From Roseburia sp. (GTDB lineage: Bacteria; Bacillota; Clostridia; Lachnospirales; Lachnospiraceae), in contig JAHZFL010000017.1 of the NCBI GenBank assembly GCA_019421345.1, positions 1 to 44,946 of the forward strand: a DNA stretch of 44,946 bases, read 5' to 3'. This document shows positions 41,420 through 44,946 of the stretch, one piece after another (positions within the stretch are counted from its first letter, which is position 1; every line of letters starts with the position of its first letter). The notes beneath the pieces are model-generated. The model saw nothing but the letters and a program-made list of their open reading frames with translations, did no database searches and was not told the DNA's origin. The translations under genes were made by a program, and so were the position numbers.

Positions 41420-42583
41420 CTACTCCCCAAGCTCATAGGTAAGCGTGTGCTCCTCGCTGCCAAAATGCTCGTTCGCTACCCAAAGGCTGCTGCGGTCCGT
41501 CAGGTTATATACCACGCTGTGTACCGTCGTGCCCTTTGTCACATCGCCTTCCACCTTCCATGTGCGTCTGCCGACGTCCCTTAAAAGCCCCATGGCTTCT
41601 TCCTCATCCTCTAAAACACCGTTGGAAGCGTTTAATTTGCCCATTAGATACTCATAACGGTCAAGCCCCGCCTGCTCGTCATTCGCCTCATAATAGCCCG
41701 GCGCCAAAATAAAGTTGGTAACGCTTTGGTATGGCAGCTCGTTTCTTGTAATCTGAAGCTCTCTTTTACTGCCGTCATTATCTGTCTGATCTGTTCCGTT
41801 GACCCACTCTAAGACAGCGCTGTTGCCCTCTGCATCGGCGATCATGTAATGATAGGAGGTTTTTGCAGAATCATGAAGATCGTATTTTGCAATCATCTCA
41901 ATCGCCTCATCCACATTATCCGCATAATCTAATACCATACGCAGCATCGTCGTCGACGTTAAGTCCGGGCGCTCTGTATTCTGATCGGTCGGCACCGTTT
42001 CTTTGCCCTGATAGGTCATGTAGATTCCACAGCTAACACCCGCGTCATTTACACCGTCCAGCGGAACATACGGCGCAGCCAGCAGCTTGATCTTATCACT
42101 GATGCCATTGACTCCTTTTTTCGGGTCAATACCGATAAACTGCAGGTCAATCGTTGAAATGGAAGCATGCTTCCCGTTGCCCGGATTCGTATGAACGATC
42201 GCTGTATTCGTCTGGTCAAAATCATAGTTTCTTCCCAACAGATAATCGCCGTCCTCTGTTCTTGCCGTGAAGGAGGAGCATGCAATTTCCGATTCCTCAA
42301 TCGTCATCGGGATCAATCCCTTTGTTATTTTTTCTGTGACAAAGGAAATCAGCTCCTGATCGCTGGTCGCGCCGCCCTGCTCTAAAAACTCATCGAAATA
42401 ATAGTCGCCGGAAATCGTCATTTCATAAGTATATCCATCCCCATGCGACATATCCTGTGCAATCTTTTGTTCTAAGGATAATAAGCTTTTTATCTCATTT
42501 CCCCATACAATATAAATTGCGGCAGCGAGAACCGCAAATATCACTACAATCGCAATCAGTATTCTTTTTACTATTTTCTTCAT
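41420..42583 (-). CDS. Membrane-anchored Ntn hydrolase of the choloylglycine hydrolase/penicillin acylase family
   Basis: 387-residue predicted linear-amide C-N hydrolase. One N-terminal membrane helix (about 8-28) anchors an extracytoplasmic enzyme. The family nucleophile is Cys102 in EIACSSFTART, followed by DGDYLLGRNYDFD (the Arg/Asp substrate-site block) and NDAGVSCGIYM, then EWVNGTDQ. In classic choloylglycine hydrolases the Cys becomes the new N terminus after propeptide cleavage; here about 100 residues precede it. Substrate unknown: bile salts, N-acyl homoserine lactones or penicillins are all possible. The ATG at 42583 has GGAGG 6 nt upstream; an ATG at 42604 overlaps the marR stop. 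It follows marR closely, so it is probably its target. Confidence 0.82.
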   Translation of the reverse strand: MKKIVKRILIAIVVIFAVLAAAIYIVWGNEIKSLLSLEQKIAQDMSHGDGYTYEMTISGDYYFDEFLEQGGATSDQELISFVTEKITKGLIPMTIEESEIACSSFTARTEDGDYLLGRNYDFDQTNTAIVHTNPGNGKHASISTIDLQFIGIDPKKGVNGISDKIKLLAAPYVPLDGVNDAGVSCGIYMTYQGKETVPTDQNTERPDLTSTTMLRMVLDYADNVDEAIEMIAKYDLHDSAKTSYHYMIADAEGNSAVLEWVNGTDQTDNDGSKRELQITRNELPYQSVTNFILAPGYYEANDEQAGLDRYEYLMGKLNASNGVLEDEEEAMGLLRDVGRRTWKVEGDVTKGTTVHSVVYNLTDRSSLWVANEHFGSEEHTLTYELGE

Positions 42584-42600
42584 CTGTGCCTCCCTGTGTC

Positions 42601-43062
42601 TCATTCGTCTGTATTTGTCTGCGCCTCAATATAAGAGGCGAAATTCTTCATAATGACCTCTAATGTCTGATATAAATTCTCTCTCTGACGCTCGTCGATT
42701 CCTTCTCCCAAAACAGAAAGCACCTGCTGCAGACGCGCTTCCACATTTCCTGCCAGCTCCTTTCCACTGTCGCTTAGGGACAGCAGACTGCGGTAAGAAC
42801 GTTTGGCGTCTGTCTGCTCCGTGCGCACATAGCCCAATGCTGTTAATTGCTTGATACAGCGGGAAATTGCCGCCTTATCCTCCTTACATAGCTGCGAAAG
42901 CTGTGTCGCCGTTAAGCCCTCCTCATTTTTACTGAGATAATACAGGCACATCGTATGCGTTGCATGAAGCCCGAACTGCCGCATTTCTATCTCCTTAATC
43001 TTCTGGATATAGCGATGAAACTGCAGCATATATCCGGTAAAGGTCTCAAAACGATCTGTCAT
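42601..43062 (-). CDS. MarR-family transcriptional regulator
   Basis: 153-residue winged-helix repressor. The DNA-binding domain shows LTATQLSQLCKEDKAAISRCIKQLTALGYV followed by the wing YRSLLSLSDSGKELA. The start is placed at the ATG after AGGAGG (43062); an ATG six codons earlier would sit before the ribosome binding site. It lies under a perfect promoter flanked by two palindromes, so it most likely represses itself and the downstream hydrolase. The ligand is unknown. Confidence 0.9.
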   Translation of the reverse strand: MTDRFETFTGYMLQFHRYIQKIKEIEMRQFGLHATHTMCLYYLSKNEEGLTATQLSQLCKEDKAAISRCIKQLTALGYVRTEQTDAKRSYRSLLSLSDSGKELAGNVEARLQQVLSVLGEGIDERQRENLYQTLEVIMKNFASYIEAQTNTDE

Positions 43063-43080
43063 ATTTCCTCCTCTCTTCAT

Positions 43081-43137
43081 CTTGTTGACAAATCAACAAG
43101 TCGGATTATACGCCTCTCTTGTTGATTTGTCAACATC
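43081..43137 (-). promoter_or_regulatory. marR promoter with two MarR operators
   Basis: Perfect minus-strand TTGACA (43128-43133) and TATAAT (43105-43110), 17 bp apart. Operator 1 (43081-43100) is CTTGTTGA, CAAA, TCAACAAG, a perfect 8-bp palindrome just downstream of the start site. Operator 2 (43118-43137) is CTTGTTGA, TTTG, TCAACATC, covering the -35. Both share the TTGTTGA half-site; occupation would block the promoter from both sides. Confidence 0.85.
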
Positions 43138-43174
43138 TTTTCTGAAAAGAACAAAACACATGGTTTACAACCAT

Positions 43175-43266
43175 CTCCGACTGCGGCGACCTTATCAGCA
43201 GTACGATTCTATTTCTCCGCAGCGTGATCCCCGAAGTTTTTTGCTTGATAGGATTAGGATGTCAAA
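43175..43266 (-). repeat. Structured intergenic repeat, copy D (upstream of marR)
   Basis: Degenerate member of the family at 18230-18378: CTGCGGCGA (43181-43189) with TCTCCGCAG (43214-43222), then TGATCCCCGAAG and TTTTGCTTGATAGG. Same plus-strand element order, with more decay. Confidence 0.55.
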
Positions 43267-43372
43267 AGGTTATTGACCTTTGATATAAATTTGTACCTTA
43301 AAAACTTAACACGATATATCACTTCATTTGAATATTTAGTAAAATATAAGTATCAAATATCGGGGTGATTAC

Positions 43373-44874
43373 ATGTCTTTCGTTGCAAATACTACACAAC
43401 AATTAATACTGGCAGATAGTACTTTTAACCTTACAGAAAGAGAAAAAAGATTTCTTGAAAAATCATGGGCAAAAACATTCGCAGAGAAAGTTTTCCTGCT
43501 ATTGATGAAACTGTCTTTTCTCCCTTGTATAGCGGTAAGACTTCTCGCCCGAATACTCCGGTCAATGTAATTATTGGTGCTTTGATTTTAAAGGAAGCTC
43601 TCGGCGATACAGATGATGAATTAGTCGAAGCTCTTATGTTCTATATTCGTTATCAATATGTACTTCATACAACAAGTTTTCAAGAACAGCCTCTTAGCGA
43701 CCGTACCTTAAACAGGTTCCGGACAAGAGTATTAGCATACGAAACAGAGAATGATGTAGATCTGATTCATGAATGCATTGTAAAAAAGGCAAAAGAAATT
43801 GCCGAATTCATGAATATATCTCCAAATATGCAACGAATAGACTGCATGATGATTGCACCGCACATCAAAAATCTTTCTTTATTAGAACTGTTTTATACCT
43901 GTGTTGCTAACCTTGCTAAAATTATGAACTGACGTGACATTTCTCTTCCAGAGGAGCAACACCATTACATCGAAAAGGATGATTATAATCGCTGTATCTA
44001 CCATAAGCGCGAGCTTGATGCAACAGCGCGAACCGTTGTTGTAATGCATGATGAAGAAAGGCTGATTGAGATTTGCAATAAAACAGGTGATCTTGATGAC
44101 ACCAGTGAATATCAGCTCCTGATTGTACTTTTAAGCGAAATAACTACATCTGACGATGTTGACTCCAGACGCCTTAGCAAAAAAAGAGGTTGAAAATCCA
44201 TCTGAAGTTCTGCTAAGTACAACAGACCCAGAAGCTACTTTCCGGTATAAAGCTGGTGAAAAACATTTAGGCTATGTTGGAAATCTTGTAGAATCCGTTG
44301 GGGAAGCCGGTAACCTTATTACTGATTATGCATATGAACAGAATATATATTCCGACAACCAGTTTATGAAAGATTATCTAAATCAACAAGATAGTTTTGA
44401 TGATGGCTCATTTAAAGTTACTGATGGTGCTTTTAACAGTGAAATGAATTCACAAATGGCAGCGTTACACAATCTCAAGCTAGTTACTACAAATTTTACC
44501 AGACGTAAGCCAGATTAAATTTATGCTCATTTTAAGTTTACAGAACACCGACGCTTTTTAATTGAACGCATCAATAGTTGCCCTCCAACCGAGTGCACCT
44601 ATGATTCCAGAAATGAACGTTGTGTTGCCTACTTCAAAACTGAGCAGTGTCATTCATGTCCCTACAATGAAAGATGTAATCCACATTTCTTAAAAAACAG
44701 AGTTCGCAAGGATGTTTCTTGGAAGGCAGTAGGAAAAGCAAAACAATTACAGTATATAAAACTGAGGAATTCAGCAAGTATGCGCGTTTCCGCAATGGTG
44801 TGGAAGCAATCCCAGCTCTTTTGCGAGTTTGTGAAAGTTTTTCTGTAAATAAAGATTTAAAAGGTCTTCTATGA
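43373..44874 (+). pseudogene. Decayed IS1182-family transposase
   Basis: About 500 codons of an IS1182-type DDE transposase, broken by at least three frameshifts (near 43.49, 44.17 and 44.75 kb) and two in-frame stops (43930, 44516). The intact pieces in order: an N-terminal part starting MSFVANTTQQLILADSTF; PAIDETVFSPLYSGKTSRPN to RIDCMMIAPHIKN; HYIEKDDYNRCIYHKREL to LLSEITTSDD; YKAGEKHLGYVGNLVE; the Cys-rich CPYNERCNPHFLKNRVRKD; and RFRNGVEAIPALLRV to the final TGA. No function is expected. Possible short inverted ends GACCTTT (43275-43281) and AAAGGTC (44860-44866) are only suggestive. Confidence 0.88.
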
Positions 44875-44878
44875 TAAA

Positions 44879-44946
44879 TGAGGCGCCCCCTAAAAGTTAG
44901 ACTTTTTAAGCGTAGCAGTTTTAATGGCTGCTACGCTATTTTTATG
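44879..44946 (+). mobile_element. Left end of an IS3-family insertion sequence, cut by the window edge
   Basis: TGAGGCGCCCCCTAAAAG and AGTTAGAC form an inverted-repeat-type end starting with TG, as in IS3/IS150-like elements. A perfect 10-bp hairpin (44909-44918 with 44928-44937) followed by ATTTTTA lies inside it, the kind of structure that blocks read-through into the transposase genes. The transposase itself lies beyond the window. Confidence 0.6.

Noticed and set aside
43275..44866. GACCTTT/AAAGGTC as terminal inverted repeats of the IS1182 element
   Set aside because: Seven matching bases over 1.6 kb are too few to define element ends.

Overview
The window looks like a chromosomal segment of a spore-forming Clostridia bacterium, most likely a Lachnospiraceae member; the species cannot be named from sequence alone. 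The case rests on the near-canonical Firmicutes sporulation and division cluster (spoVG, pth, mfd, hup, rqcP, yabP, yabQ, divIC, spoIIE, tilS, hpt, ftsH), an archaeal-type ProRS behind a T-box, a SAM-I riboswitch on metK, a GlgC/GlgD pair, a DnaD/DnaI-type helicase-loader pair and strong AGGAGG ribosome binding sites. No rRNA, tRNA or CRISPR was seen.

Layout. 0.2-10.5 kb, minus strand: ftsH, hpt, tilS, spoIIE (Spo0A-type promoter with a 21-bp spacer), divIC, yabQ, yabP, rqcP, hup, a PEGA lipoprotein and a CotS-like spore protein. 10.5-18.7 kb, minus: a T-box operon (RluA-type pseudouridine synthase, proS, cca), a two-component system, and metK with its riboswitch. 18.7-31.1 kb, minus: murA, aroK with an M23/LysM/G5 peptidase, a PrsA/SurA-like lipoprotein, pth-mfd, an AT-rich island with a tiny two-ORF transcription unit, and glgC-glgD-spoVG. 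31.4-36.3 kb, plus: murC, four perfect DnaA boxes, dnaD-like, dnaI-like, prs. 36.4-43.1 kb, minus: an AT-hook-like small protein, an HPr paralogue, a large anchored protein with a degenerate C39-like tail, two small unknown proteins, a BCP peroxiredoxin, and a marR/Ntn-hydrolase operon with two palindromic operators. 43.2-44.9 kb: a decayed IS1182-family transposase and the left end of an IS3-family element that runs off the window.

The genes serve sporulation control and cortex/coat formation, division, cell-wall precursor synthesis, translation quality control and tRNA maturation, transcription-coupled repair, SAM and PRPP supply, glycogen synthesis and helicase loading.

The most unusual signals lie between genes: (i) an intergenic repeat family whose copies fold into the same nested hairpins with compensatory changes, the mismatches pairing as G-U only in minus-strand RNA; (ii) a complete mini-operon (promoter, 15-codon ORF, 52-codon membrane ORF, terminator) between pth and spoVG; (iii) two exact 18-bp tandem DnaA-box pairs before the helicase-loader operon, one built into the murC terminator; (iv) a 42-bp hairpin present identically as a terminator and in the metK leader.
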